From the NCBI RefSeq assembly GCF_047601025.1, contig NZ_JASGJZ010000001.1, positions 1,612,001 through 1,676,000 on the forward strand: 64,000 nt of DNA. The letters are read 5' to 3'. The notes beneath the pieces were generated by a model. It did no database searches, was not told the DNA's origin, and saw only the letters and a program-made list of their open reading frames with translations. Position 1 is the stretch's first letter; the number at the start of each line of letters is the position of its first letter. The stretch comes from Pseudorhodoferax sp047601025 (GTDB lineage: Bacteria > Pseudomonadota > Gammaproteobacteria > Burkholderiales > Burkholderiaceae_C). This document shows positions 43,998-54,982 of the stretch, in pieces. The translations under genes were made by a program, and so were the position numbers.

Positions 43998-44008
43998 CTA
44001 CCACGTAG
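43998..44008. promoter_or_regulatory. Candidate operator in the divergent spacer
   Basis: CTACCACGTAG (CTAC-CAC-GTAG inverted repeat), located in the 275-base spacer between the kinase and ridA starts. NarL/LuxR-type regulators bind short inverted repeats of this size. A TAGAAT -10-like hexamer follows at about 44044. The rest of the spacer shows no gene. Confidence 0.3.
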
Positions 44009-44139
44009 GGGAAATGAAGTCCCACGCGCAGTCCTCCGATTCCTAGAATTTCTTCGCACCCTGCCCCCCGTGACGTGCTGCAGCAACAGCGACGGGCCCG
44101 GCCCTTGCACCTCTTTCAAACCACCCGGAGGAAGCCCCC

Positions 44140-44610
44140 ATGCCCCTGCCCTTTTCCGTCCCGCGTCTCGCAGCCGTCGCCGCCGGCTGCGCCGCGGCGC
44201 TGCTGCTCACGGCCTGCGCCGTGCCCGCCAAGCGCGAGGTGCTGTCGACCACCGGCGTGCCGCCGGCCATCGGGCCGTACTCGCAGATGATCGCGCACGG
44301 CCACAACCTGTACCTGTCCGGCGTGATCCCGCTGAACGTCGCGGGCAACGCGGTGGTCGGCCCGAGCATCGAGGAGCAGACGCACCAAGTGCTGCGCTAC
44401 ATCGGCGTGCTGCTGAAGTCGCAGGGGCTGGACTACTCGGACGTGCTCTCGACCACGGTCTACATGAAGGACCTGAACGAGTTCGCCGCCATGAACAAGA
44501 TCTATGGCGAGTACTTCACCGGCGGCGCCCCGGCACGCGCCACCGTCGAGGTCGCGCGGCTGCCGCGCGACGTGAAGATCGAGATCGGCCTGATCGCCGG
44601 CCGCCGCTGA
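44140..44610 (+). CDS. Exported RidA family lipoprotein
   Basis: A 156-residue RidA/YjgF-type protein with an N-terminal lipoprotein signal (lipobox LLTAC, Cys at about residue 27). The RidA domain is complete: GPYSQMIAHGHNLYLSG and DVLSTTVYMKDLNEFAAMN. RidA hydrolyses reactive enamine/imine intermediates from PLP enzymes, normally in the cytosol; the membrane anchor here is unusual. The catalytic Arg usually found in the C-terminal strand region may be the one in GGAPARATVEV. The PLP enzyme encoded next door is also exported. Confidence 0.85.
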   Translation: MPLPFSVPRLAAVAAGCAAALLLTACAVPAKREVLSTTGVPPAIGPYSQMIAHGHNLYLSGVIPLNVAGNAVVGPSIEEQTHQVLRYIGVLLKSQGLDYSDVLSTTVYMKDLNEFAAMNKIYGEYFTGGAPARATVEVARLPRDVKIEIGLIAGRR

Positions 44611-44635
44611 ACCCCCCACCACGGAGAGCCACGCC

Positions 44636-46111
44636 ATGCAAGAACACAACGTTTCCGCCATGCCCGCCGCAGCGCCCGAGGCGAGCGCGATCGCCACCGT
44701 CGACACCTCGCGCTGGAGTTCCAAGCGCCGCGACTTCCTGCGCATGCTGGGCTACGGCGCCGGCGCCGCCGCGCTCGGCCCGACGCTGATGGCCTGCGGC
44801 AGCAGCAACTCGGCCACGCGCGCCGACGACCTGCGCGCGCAGCTCGTGACCGACGAGGCCTTCTGGACCGCGGTGCAGGGCCTGTTCATCCTGGACCCGT
44901 CCAAGACCTTCATGAACATCGGCACGGCCGGCTCCATGCCCAAGCTGACGCTGGACGTGTTCGACGAGAAGAACCGCGCGAAGGCCAGGGATTCTGGCAA
45001 CGGCTACAGCAACCTGAGGAATCTGCGCGACCAGGTCGCGCCCAGCTTCGGCGTGGGCGGCGACGAGCTCGCGTTCTCGGCCAACACCTCCTCGGGCATG
45101 TGCCACGCGATCCTGGGCCTGGACTGGCAGCCCGGCGACGTGATCGTCACCACGAACCACGAGCACGGCGGCGGCGACACGCCGCTGGCCATCGCGCAGG
45201 ACCGCTACGGCATCGAGGTCTCGCGCATTGCCATGCCGGTGGGCAACAACCAGACGGCCGCCACCTACCAGAACCTGTTCGACGAGCGCGTCCGCGCGCT
45301 CAAGAACGCCGGCAAGCGCGTGCGCGCGATGATGTGGTCCTCGCCGACCTACAAGACCGGCACGCTGCTGCCGATCGCCGAGCTGATGGAGGTGGTCAAG
45401 GCGCACGAGCTGATCAGCATCGTCGACGGCGCGCACCTGCCCGGCATGATGAACTACGACTACGGTGCGCTGGGCATGGACTTCATGTCGGGCGCCGGCC
45501 ACAAGTGGCAGTGCGGCCCCGGCTCCACCGGCATCCTGATCATCCGCAACAAGATCCGCGCCTCCAACCCGCTGCCGCTGCCCAAGTGGTACCCGGTGCA
45601 CACCAGCAGCTACTCGACGCAGCCGCGCACCACCACCGGCACCGAGACCTTCGACATCGCCGCCAGCGTGACGTCGTGCGGCAGCGTGCACACGCCGATG
45701 TTCGAGGCCCTGGTCAGCGCCTGCCTGAAGTGGGACGAGATCGGCCGGGAGAAGATCCAGACCTACGACCTGACGCTGGCGAACTACCTCAAGGAGAGGA
45801 TCGCCGAGCGCTGGGGCCTCAACGCCCTGTACTCGCCGAAGGACGATCCCAAGCTGTGCTGCGCGCTGACCTCGTTCAACCCGTTCCGCAACAGCCCGAA
45901 CGACATCATGGACTCGGCCAAGTCCAGCCAGTTCGTGGCGCGGATGCTGAGCGACTACCCGCAGCACTTCGTCATCCGCAACGCCAACTTCGAGGTGATC
46001 GGCGCCCCGGCGCAGCACTACGGCGTCCGCGTCTCCACGCACCTGTGGCACGACGCGAACGACGTCGACGCGCTGGTCGACGCGATGTGGGATCTGTCGG
46101 GCCGGATGTAA
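44636..46111 (+). CDS. Tat-exported class V aminotransferase
   Basis: A 491-residue PLP enzyme of the class V (isopenicillin N epimerase/cysteine desulfurase-like) group. PLP Lys290 lies in GAGHKWQCGPGSTG; cofactor contacts include SANTSSG and IVDGAHLPG. The N terminus holds a twin-arginine motif, SKRRDFLRMLG at about residues 28-38, followed by a hydrophobic stretch ending at GPTLMACGSS, which is also lipobox-like. It is therefore predicted to act outside the cytosol. It starts 25 bases after the exported RidA gene. Substrate unknown. Confidence 0.85.
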   Translation: MQEHNVSAMPAAAPEASAIATVDTSRWSSKRRDFLRMLGYGAGAAALGPTLMACGSSNSATRADDLRAQLVTDEAFWTAVQGLFILDPSKTFMNIGTAGSMPKLTLDVFDEKNRAKARDSGNGYSNLRNLRDQVAPSFGVGGDELAFSANTSSGMCHAILGLDWQPGDVIVTTNHEHGGGDTPLAIAQDRYGIEVSRIAMPVGNNQTAATYQNLFDERVRALKNAGKRVRAMMWSSPTYKTGTLLPIAELMEVVKAHELISIVDGAHLPGMMNYDYGALGMDFMSGAGHKWQCGPGSTGILIIRNKIRASNPLPLPKWYPVHTSSYSTQPRTTTGTETFDIAASVTSCGSVHTPMFEALVSACLKWDEIGREKIQTYDLTLANYLKERIAERWGLNALYSPKDDPKLCCALTSFNPFRNSPNDIMDSAKSSQFVARMLSDYPQHFVIRNANFEVIGAPAQHYGVRVSTHLWHDANDVDALVDAMWDLSGRM

Positions 46112-46136
46112 GCGGCCCGGGCGCGCGGCCTGCCTG

Positions 46137-46433
46137 TCAGGCCGCGCCGCCGCCGGGCCGGCCCGGCGGCGCGGCGCTGCCCAGCGCGTCGTTGACCTCG
46201 TCCAGCGTGTCGGCGGACTTGTTCAACGTCTTCTCGACCGCGCCGGTATGGTCCAGCGCCTGGTCGACCGCCGGATGGCGGTCCTGCTCGGGCAGGTGGG
46301 TTTCGAACACGGTGTTGGCCACGGCCAGGTCATCGGCGGCCTGGCGGATGTCGGCCGCGACTTCCTTGGCCTTCTCGATGGCCTGCTCCAGGGTCTGGGC
46401 GGCCCCGGCGTCGTTGGACGGCTGCTGCGGCAT
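46137..46433 (-). CDS. Small hypothetical protein
   Basis: A 98-residue acidic, helical protein without signal or membrane segment (central part EQAIEKAKEVAADIRQAADD), ending in a Pro/Gly tail. Not recognised. It begins 95 bases after the gapA stop, on the same strand, and may be the last gene of the tkt-gap transcript. Confidence 0.6.
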   Translation of the reverse strand: MPQQPSNDAGAAQTLEQAIEKAKEVAADIRQAADDLAVANTVFETHLPEQDRHPAVDQALDHTGAVEKTLNKSADTLDEVNDALGSAAPPGRPGGGAA

Positions 46434-46528
46434 GGCGGATTCCCGAACGGACAAGGTGGTGGTGGACGCACATCCTAGCGCGCCCGCCGGGGCCGGAACA
46501 ACCGCCCGGCCCGCTGCGGTCTGGCGTC

Positions 46529-47527
46529 TTACTTGGCGATCACGCGGACCATCTCGAGCACCTTGTTCGAGTAGCCCCATTCGTTGTCGTACCAGCTCAC
46601 CAGCTTGACGAAGGTGCCGTCCAGCGCGATGCCGGCCTCGGCGTCGAAGATCGAGGTGCGCGGGTCGCCGCGGAAGTCGGTCGCCACGACCTTGTCTTCC
46701 GTGTAGCCCAGGATGCCCTTGAGCGCGCCTTCGCTCTGCGCCTTCATCTCGGCGCAGATCTCCTTGTAGCTGGCTTCCTGGTTCAGCTCGACCGTCAGGT
46801 CGACCACCGACACGTCGGAGGTCGGCACGCGGAAGCTCATGCCGGTCAGCTTCTTGTTCAGCTCGGGGATCACCACGCCCACGGCCTTGGCGGCGCCGGT
46901 GCTGGAGGGGATGATGTTCTCCAGGATGCCGCGGCCGCCGCGCCAGTCCTTGTTGGACGGGCCGTCCACGGTCTTCTGCGTGGCGGTGGCGGCGTGCACG
47001 GTGGTCATCAGGCCGCGCTTGATGCCCCACTTGTCGTTCAGCACCTTGGCCAGCGGGGCCAGGCAGTTGGTGGTGCACGAGGCGTTGGAGACGATGGCCT
47101 GACCGGCGTAGGTCTTGCAGTTCACGCCAAACACGAACATCGGCGTGTCGTCCTTGGACGGGGCCGACATGATGACCTTGCGGGCGCCGGCGTCGATGTG
47201 CTTCTGCGCGGTCTCCTTGGTCAGGAACAGGCCGGTGGACTCGACCACGATGTCGGCGCCGACATCGCCCCATTTCAGGTTCGCGGGATCGCGCTCGGCG
47301 GTCAGGCGGATCTTCTTGCCGTTGACGACCAGGGTGCTGCCGTCGACCGCGATCTCGCCCTTGAAGCGGCCGTGCACCGAGTCGTACTGCAGCATATAGG
47401 CCAGGTAGTCGGGCTCCAGCAGGTCGTTGATGCCGACGATCTCGATGTCGTCGAAGTTCTGCACCGCCGCGCGCAGCACCATGCGGCCGATGCGGCCGAA
47501 GCCGTTGATACCGATCTTGATCGTCAT
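46529..47527 (-). CDS. gapA: Glyceraldehyde-3-phosphate dehydrogenase
   Basis: A 332-residue enzyme with the NAD-binding start KIGINGFGRIGRMV and the catalytic Cys in SNASCTTNCLAP. It oxidises glyceraldehyde-3-phosphate in glycolysis, or runs in reverse for gluconeogenesis. The adjacent transketolase gene produces its substrate, which is a usual Burkholderiales pairing; here one extra gene lies between them. Confidence 0.97.
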   Translation of the reverse strand: MTIKIGINGFGRIGRMVLRAAVQNFDDIEIVGINDLLEPDYLAYMLQYDSVHGRFKGEIAVDGSTLVVNGKKIRLTAERDPANLKWGDVGADIVVESTGLFLTKETAQKHIDAGARKVIMSAPSKDDTPMFVFGVNCKTYAGQAIVSNASCTTNCLAPLAKVLNDKWGIKRGLMTTVHAATATQKTVDGPSNKDWRGGRGILENIIPSSTGAAKAVGVVIPELNKKLTGMSFRVPTSDVSVVDLTVELNQEASYKEICAEMKAQSEGALKGILGYTEDKVVATDFRGDPRTSIFDAEAGIALDGTFVKLVSWYDNEWGYSNKVLEMVRVIAK

Positions 47528-47572
47528 AGCAGGATCTCCTGGAAGTGAAATGAGGATGGGGGAGACAGGGGC

Positions 47573-48595
47573 CTACGGCTGCAGGTCGAGCACGGCGCAG
47601 GGCACCTCGACCAGCACGGTGCGGCCGAACAGGTCGTTGGCCTGCCGGTCATCGGCGAAGTGTAGTTGCTGGCGCTGCAGCCACTGCATGAACGGCAGGC
47701 GGTTGGGGTCGAGCGGCGGCGCGCTGCGCACCTCGTTCGGCAGCGCAGGGCCCCAGACGGTGTAGGCGACCTTGAACGGGCAGCGCATGGTCGTGAAGTC
47801 GAACCAGCCCTGCAGCCGCTCGGGCTGTTCGGTCATGGCCAGGAATTCGGTCAGGCCGTAGCTGTCCTTGGAAAAGGCGTAGCGGCGCATGTCGCGCGCG
47901 CCCAGCATGAAATGCTCGCGCAGCAGCGTCGGCGCATCGCCGGCCGTACGGCAGGGCATGCGGTAGCCCTGCGCCCAGTCGAGCAGCAGCTCGGTGTCGG
48001 CCGGCGTGACGCTGGAATGCAGCAGCCGCACCTGCGGCGGCTGGCTGCCGTCGCCCTCGAAGCGCAGGCTGAAGACGACGTGCTGCAGCGCGCGCCGGCC
48101 CAGGCCGCGCACCGGCGCGGGGTCCTTGGCCGGGCGCAGCAGGCAGGCCGGCGGGCGCGGCGCATGGCCGGCCAGCGGCACGGGCTCGGCCCGCGTCACG
48201 CGCCGCGCCGGCGCCGGGCGGAACACGAAGTCCTGCACGGCCTCGACCGGCGGCTCGCCCGGCTGCAGGCAGGGCAGCCGGTAGTCGGCGACGTGGTGCT
48301 GCACCAGGCGCTGCAGGTCGGCGCGCGCGGTGGCGGCCAGGAGCTCGGCCGCGGGCGGCGCATCGGGCGCCGTGAAGCGCAGCTTCACGCGGACCAGGCC
48401 GCCGTCGCGCGGATCGGCCTCGTCGGTCGCCAGGCCCACTGCCGCCGGCGGCATCTGCAGGCAGGCCAGCGCCGTCGCCGGCGCCAGCGGCGTGATGTCG
48501 ACGGGCTGCGCCTGGACGGCCGCCGCGCCGGCGGCCATGCACAGGGCCGGCACGATGCGGCGCCGCGCCGCGCTCCTGACCAGGCGCCCCGCCAT
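47573..48595 (-). CDS. Exported protein with two TonB-C-like repeats
   Basis: A 340-residue protein I cannot name. A signal peptide ends near AVQA. Two similar halves are seen: VKLRFTAPDAPP ... LQRLVQHHVADYRLPC and VFSLRFEGDGSQPP ... LLLDWAQGYRMPC. The pattern of a strand, a 'SS' turn, Asp, and a final aromatic-(R/Y)-x-PC resembles the TonB C-terminal fold. Each half ends with a Pro-Cys. It lies between tkt and gapA, 5 bases after tkt, so it is in that operon. Confidence 0.6.
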   Translation of the reverse strand: MAGRLVRSAARRRIVPALCMAAGAAAVQAQPVDITPLAPATALACLQMPPAAVGLATDEADPRDGGLVRVKLRFTAPDAPPAAELLAATARADLQRLVQHHVADYRLPCLQPGEPPVEAVQDFVFRPAPARRVTRAEPVPLAGHAPRPPACLLRPAKDPAPVRGLGRRALQHVVFSLRFEGDGSQPPQVRLLHSSVTPADTELLLDWAQGYRMPCRTAGDAPTLLREHFMLGARDMRRYAFSKDSYGLTEFLAMTEQPERLQGWFDFTTMRCPFKVAYTVWGPALPNEVRSAPPLDPNRLPFMQWLQRQQLHFADDRQANDLFGRTVLVEVPCAVLDLQP

Positions 48596-48600
48596 GACGT

Positions 48601-50751
48601 TCAGCGCGCCAACGCCGCGCGCACCGTGGCGGCCACGTTCTCCGGCGTGAAGCCGAAGTGCTTGAACAACACCGGCGCCGGGGCCGACTCGCCGTAGGTG
48701 TCGATGCCGACCACGGCGGCGCAGCCGTATTTCCACCAGCCGTCGGTCACGCCCATCTCGACCGCGATGCGCGGCAGGCCGGCCGGCAGCACCGCCTTCT
48801 TGTAGGCCAGGCTCTGGCGGTCGAAGGCCGTGGTGCTGGGCATGGAGACCACGCGCACGGCGATCCGGTACTCGCGCGCCAGCAGCTCCTGCGCGGCCAG
48901 CGCCAGCTGCACCTCCGAGCCGGTGGCGATGATGACGGCCCGGGCCTTCTTCTTCAGGCCCAGGTCCGCCGGCTCGGACAGCACGTAGGCGCCCTTGCTG
49001 ATCTCCGACAGGTCGCGCTTGGGCGCGTACCTGAGGTTCTGGCGCGACAGCAGCAGCGCGGTCGGCCGCGTGCGGTTCTCCAGCGCGACGGCCCAGGCGA
49101 TGGCGGTCTCGGCCGTGTCGGCCGGACGCCAGACGTCCAGGTTCGGGATCAGGCGCAGGCTGGCGGCATGCTCGATGGACTGGTGCGTGGGACCGTCCTC
49201 GCCCAGGCCGATGGAGTCGTGCGTGAACACGTGCACCACGCGCTGCTTCATCAGCGCGGCCATGCGGATGGCGTTGCGGCTGTAGTCGCTGAAGGTCAGG
49301 AAGGTGCCGCCGTAGGGGATGTAGCCGCCGTGCAGCGCGATGCCGTTCATGACCGCGGCCATGCCGAACTCGCGCACGCCATAGTTGATGTGGCGGCCGA
49401 TCAGGTGCGGCGGCTCCGCGGGCGGCGCGTCCTCGGCACCGGCCCCGGAGGCAGGCGTGTCGCCCAGCACCACGGCGCCGCTGTCGGCCTCGAAGCGCAG
49501 CGCCGGCGTGTGGCTGGTGTTGGTGAGGTTGGAGCCGGTCAGGTCGGCCGAGCCGCCCAGCAGCTCGGGCAGCGCGGCGGTGAAGGCCTCCAGCGCGATC
49601 TGCGAAGCCTTGCGCGAGGCCACGCCCTCGGCCTTGGCGTGGGCGGCGACGGCGGCGTCCACGGCGACCTGGGCGAAGTGCCGGGGCAGCTCGCCGCGCA
49701 TGCGGCGCGCGAACTCGGCGGCCAGCTGCGGGTGGGCCGCCTTGTAGCGGGCGAACAGCGCGTCCCAGTCGGCCTCGGCCGCCAGGCCCCGGGCCTTGGC
49801 GTCCCAGGCGGCGTAGACGTCCGCGGGGATCTCGAACGGGCCGTGCTCCCAGCCCAGCGCCGCGCGCGTCAGCGCGATCTCCTCGGCGCCCAGCGGCTCG
49901 CCGTGGGCCTTGGCCGTGCCGGCGCGGTTCGGCGAACCCTGGCCGATGGCGGTCCGGCAGATGACCAGCGTGGGCTTGCCATGCGAGGCCCGGGCCTCGG
50001 CGATGGCCTGGGACACGGCCTCGGCGTCGTGCCCGTCGACCGGACCCAGCACCTGCCAGCCGCAGGCCGTGAAGCGCAGCGCCGTGTCGTCGACGAACCA
50101 GGGCGCGACCTTGCCGTCGATGGAGATGCCGTTGTCGTCGTACAGCGCGATCAGCTTGTCCAGCTTCCACGCGCCGGCCAGGGCCACGGCCTCGTGGCTG
50201 ATGCCTTCCATCAGGCAGCCGTCGCCCAGGAAGGCGTAGGTGCGGTGGTCGACGATGGGGAAGTCCGGGCGGTTGAACTCGGCCGCCAGCAGCTTCTCGG
50301 CCAGCGCCATGCCCACGGCGTTGGCGATGCCCTGGCCCAGCGGGCCGGTGGTGGTCTCCACGCCGGGCGTGACGCCGTGCTCGGGGTGGCCGGCGGTCTT
50401 GCTGTGCAGCTGGCGGAAGTTGCGCAACTCGGCCATCGGCAGCGCGTAGCCGGTGAGGTGCAGCAGCGCGTACAGCAGCATGGAGCCGTGGCCGTTGGAC
50501 AGCACGAAGCGGTCACGGTCGAACCACTGCGGGTTGCGCGGGTTGTGCTTCAGGTGCCGGCCCCACAGCGCGACGGCCATGTCGGCCATGCCCATGGGCG
50601 CGCCGGGGTGGCCGGAGTTGGCCTGCTGCACGGCGTCCATGGCCAGGGCCCGGATCGCGTTGGCCATGCGGCTGGCCGAGGCCGGGGCGGCGCCGGGATC
50701 GATGGCCGGTTCGGAGGAGGAGGTCGGGGCCATCGTGTCAGTGTTCGCCAT
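48601..50751 (-). CDS. tkt: Transketolase
   Basis: A 716-residue thiamin-diphosphate enzyme. The N-terminal ANAIRALAMDAVQQANSGHPG, the cofactor motif GDGCLMEGISHE ... YDDNGISIDG and the C-terminal GGTFLTFSDYSRNA region are intact. It moves two-carbon units in the pentose phosphate or Calvin cycle. It leads an operon with the repeat protein and gapA. Confidence 0.96.
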   Translation of the reverse strand: MANTDTMAPTSSSEPAIDPGAAPASASRMANAIRALAMDAVQQANSGHPGAPMGMADMAVALWGRHLKHNPRNPQWFDRDRFVLSNGHGSMLLYALLHLTGYALPMAELRNFRQLHSKTAGHPEHGVTPGVETTTGPLGQGIANAVGMALAEKLLAAEFNRPDFPIVDHRTYAFLGDGCLMEGISHEAVALAGAWKLDKLIALYDDNGISIDGKVAPWFVDDTALRFTACGWQVLGPVDGHDAEAVSQAIAEARASHGKPTLVICRTAIGQGSPNRAGTAKAHGEPLGAEEIALTRAALGWEHGPFEIPADVYAAWDAKARGLAAEADWDALFARYKAAHPQLAAEFARRMRGELPRHFAQVAVDAAVAAHAKAEGVASRKASQIALEAFTAALPELLGGSADLTGSNLTNTSHTPALRFEADSGAVVLGDTPASGAGAEDAPPAEPPHLIGRHINYGVREFGMAAVMNGIALHGGYIPYGGTFLTFSDYSRNAIRMAALMKQRVVHVFTHDSIGLGEDGPTHQSIEHAASLRLIPNLDVWRPADTAETAIAWAVALENRTRPTALLLSRQNLRYAPKRDLSEISKGAYVLSEPADLGLKKKARAVIIATGSEVQLALAAQELLAREYRIAVRVVSMPSTTAFDRQSLAYKKAVLPAGLPRIAVEMGVTDGWWKYGCAAVVGIDTYGESAPAPVLFKHFGFTPENVAATVRAALAR

Positions 50752-50859
50752 GGGTGGGCTGCTCCGCAGAATCGGGGGAAACCCGGGATTTTAGCGAGCG
50801 CCCCGCGCCGACCCACCGGCCACTCGGCCTACAGTCGCGGGAGGAAACGCCACCGCACC

Positions 50860-51792
50860 ATGCCCGCCATCGCCCTGCCTCCCGGCGTCACGCTGCTCGA
50901 GCGCGGCTGGCTCTCGTCCAACGGCCTGCTGCTGCAGGACCCGCGGGGCGCGGGCCCCGCCGCCCTGGTCGACTCCGGCTACTGCACGCACGCGGCGCAG
51001 ACCGTGGCGCTGGTGCGCCACGCGCTGGGCGGCGCCCCGCTGCAGTGGCTGCTGAACACGCACCTGCACAGCGACCACTGCGGCGGCAACGCCGCGCTGC
51101 AGCAGGCCTGGCCGGCGCTGCGCACGGCCATCCCGCCGGGCCAGGCCGGGCCGGTGCGCGCCTGGGACGAGGAAGCGCTGGGCTACGTGCCGACCGGCCA
51201 GCGCTGCATGCGCTTCGGTTTCGACGCGCTGCTGCGGCCGGGCATGGAGATCGCCCTCGGCGCCGGCCGCTGGCAGGTGCATGCGGCGCCGGGCCACGAC
51301 CCGCACGCGGTGCTGCTGTTCGAGCCGGCCTGGCGGCTGCTGGTGGCCGGCGATGCGCTGTGGCAGAACGGCTTCGGCGTCGTGTTCCCGGAGCTGGAGG
51401 GCGACGCCGCGTTCGCCGCGGTCGGCGCCTCGCTGGACCTGATCGAGCGGCTGGCCCCGGCCGTCGTGATCCCCGGCCACGGCGGCGCGTTCGACGACGT
51501 CGGCCCGGCCCTGGCCCGCGCCCGGCGCCGGCTCGACGGCTTCGTCGCCGCGCCGCGCCGGCACGCGCACTACGCGGCCAAGGTGCTGCTGAAGTTCAAG
51601 CTGCTGGAGCTGCAGCGCGTCGCCGAGGCCGAACTGCTGGCCTGGGCCGCCCGCACCCGCTACCTCCAGCTGCTGCACGCGCGGCATTTCGCCGACGCCG
51701 GCGACCTGCCGGCCTGGACCGCGCAGCTGGTGGAGGACCTGCTGCGCTCCGGCGCGGCGGCACGCGAAGGGCCGCTGCTGCTGGACCGGTAG
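50860..51792 (+). CDS. MBL-fold metallohydrolase
   Basis: A 310-residue metallo-beta-lactamase fold protein with the metal motif THLHSDHCGG, later His in APGHDPHAVLL, Asp in LVAGDALW and His in IPGHGGAFDD. The set is complete for a dinuclear site. The C-terminal ~80 residues form a helical extension. Substrate unknown. It is divergent from tkt. Confidence 0.87.
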   Translation: MPAIALPPGVTLLERGWLSSNGLLLQDPRGAGPAALVDSGYCTHAAQTVALVRHALGGAPLQWLLNTHLHSDHCGGNAALQQAWPALRTAIPPGQAGPVRAWDEEALGYVPTGQRCMRFGFDALLRPGMEIALGAGRWQVHAAPGHDPHAVLLFEPAWRLLVAGDALWQNGFGVVFPELEGDAAFAAVGASLDLIERLAPAVVIPGHGGAFDDVGPALARARRRLDGFVAAPRRHAHYAAKVLLKFKLLELQRVAEAELLAWAARTRYLQLLHARHFADAGDLPAWTAQLVEDLLRSGAAAREGPLLLDR

Positions 51793-51820
51793 CGCGGGAG
51801 CGGGCACCGCCCGCCGTGTC

Positions 51821-51870
51821 CGGCTGCCCGGCTGCCCGGCTGCCCGGCTGCCCGGCTGCCCGGCTGCCCG
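51821..51870. repeat. 8-bp tandem repeat (6.25 copies)
   Basis: Unit CGGCTGCC repeated six times plus CG. It ends at the base before the catalase stop codon and starts 28 bases after the MBL gene. It is a likely slipped-strand variable locus. Confidence 0.9.
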
Positions 51871-54057
<2,187 letters not shown>

Positions 54058-54235
54058 GGGGTGCTCCTGTTCGATCGTGGGTCGTGGCTGGGTGGAATGC
54101 CGATTTCATGCGCCGGCGCCGCCGGCCGCGGTCGTGGCAAGGCGCCCGAGGCTGTGGGAGCCGGGACGGATTTTTCGTAGGAGGGCGCCTACCGGCCGGC
54201 GATCGCCGGCGCCGGCGCTGCCCATAATCGCGGCC

Positions 54236-54982
54236 ATGCCGTCCCCGATCCTTCGCGCGCAGCCGGTGCGCTGCGCGATGGTCCTCGCCGCCGGGCGCGG
54301 CGAGCGCATGCGCCCGCTGTCCGACCGCACGCCCAAGCCGCTGCTGCCGGTCCACGGCAAGCCGCTGATCGTCTGGCACCTGGAGGCCATGGCGCGCGCC
54401 GGCATCGAGCGCGTGGTAGTCAACACCGCCTGGCTGGAGGAGCAGATCCCGGCCGCGCTGGGCGACGGCAGCCGCTGGGGCCTGTCGATCCGCTACTCGA
54501 TGGAGGGGCGCGACCACGGCGGCGCGCTGGAGACGGCCGGCGGCATCGCCAAGGCGCTGCCGCTGCTGGACGAGCTGTTCTGGCTGGTCTCCGGCGACAT
54601 CCACGCGCCGCAGTTCGGCTACGACGTGCGGCGCGCCGCGGCCTTCGCGGTCCGGCCGGAGCGGCTGGCCCACCTGTGGCTGGTGCCCAACCCCGACTTC
54701 CATCCCGAGGGCGACTTCGGCATCGGCGCCGACGGCCTGGCGCTGCTGGACCCCGGCCCGGAACGCCACCGCTGGACCTACGGCAACCTCGCGCTGGTGC
54801 GCCGCGAACTGTGCGCGCATCTGCCGGCCGGCCAGAAGGCGGCGCTGGGCCCGCTGCTGCGCGCCGCGGTGCACGAGCGCCGCGTCGGCGCCGAGATCTA
54901 CGCCGGCGCCTGGCACAACCTCGGCACGCCCGCGCAGCTGGCCGCGCTGGATGCGTCCGCCGGCGCTACGATCCCCCGATGA
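54236..54982 (+). CDS. murU: MurU-like nucleotidyltransferase
   Basis: A 248-residue sugar-phosphate nucleotidyltransferase: MVLAAGRGERMRPLSDRTPKPLLPV is the nucleotide-binding signature, SGDIHAP the metal-binding Asp, and HNLGTPAQL the C-terminal block. MurU makes UDP-MurNAc in the peptidoglycan recycling route of Pseudomonas and Burkholderiales. The usual partner kinase amgK is not adjacent. A CATAAT -10-like motif at 54223-54228 is only 7 bases from the ATG. Confidence 0.85.
   Translation: MPSPILRAQPVRCAMVLAAGRGERMRPLSDRTPKPLLPVHGKPLIVWHLEAMARAGIERVVVNTAWLEEQIPAALGDGSRWGLSIRYSMEGRDHGGALETAGGIAKALPLLDELFWLVSGDIHAPQFGYDVRRAAAFAVRPERLAHLWLVPNPDFHPEGDFGIGADGLALLDPGPERHRWTYGNLALVRRELCAHLPAGQKAALGPLLRAAVHERRVGAEIYAGAWHNLGTPAQLAALDASAGATIPR

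Noticed and set aside
48658..51792. 1044-codon plus-strand frame over transketolase
   Set aside because: Only the last 310 codons (MBL hydrolase) show a real fold; the rest mirrors the transketolase gene.
51821..51870. CRISPR-like array
   Set aside because: It is a pure 8-bp tandem repeat with no spacers.
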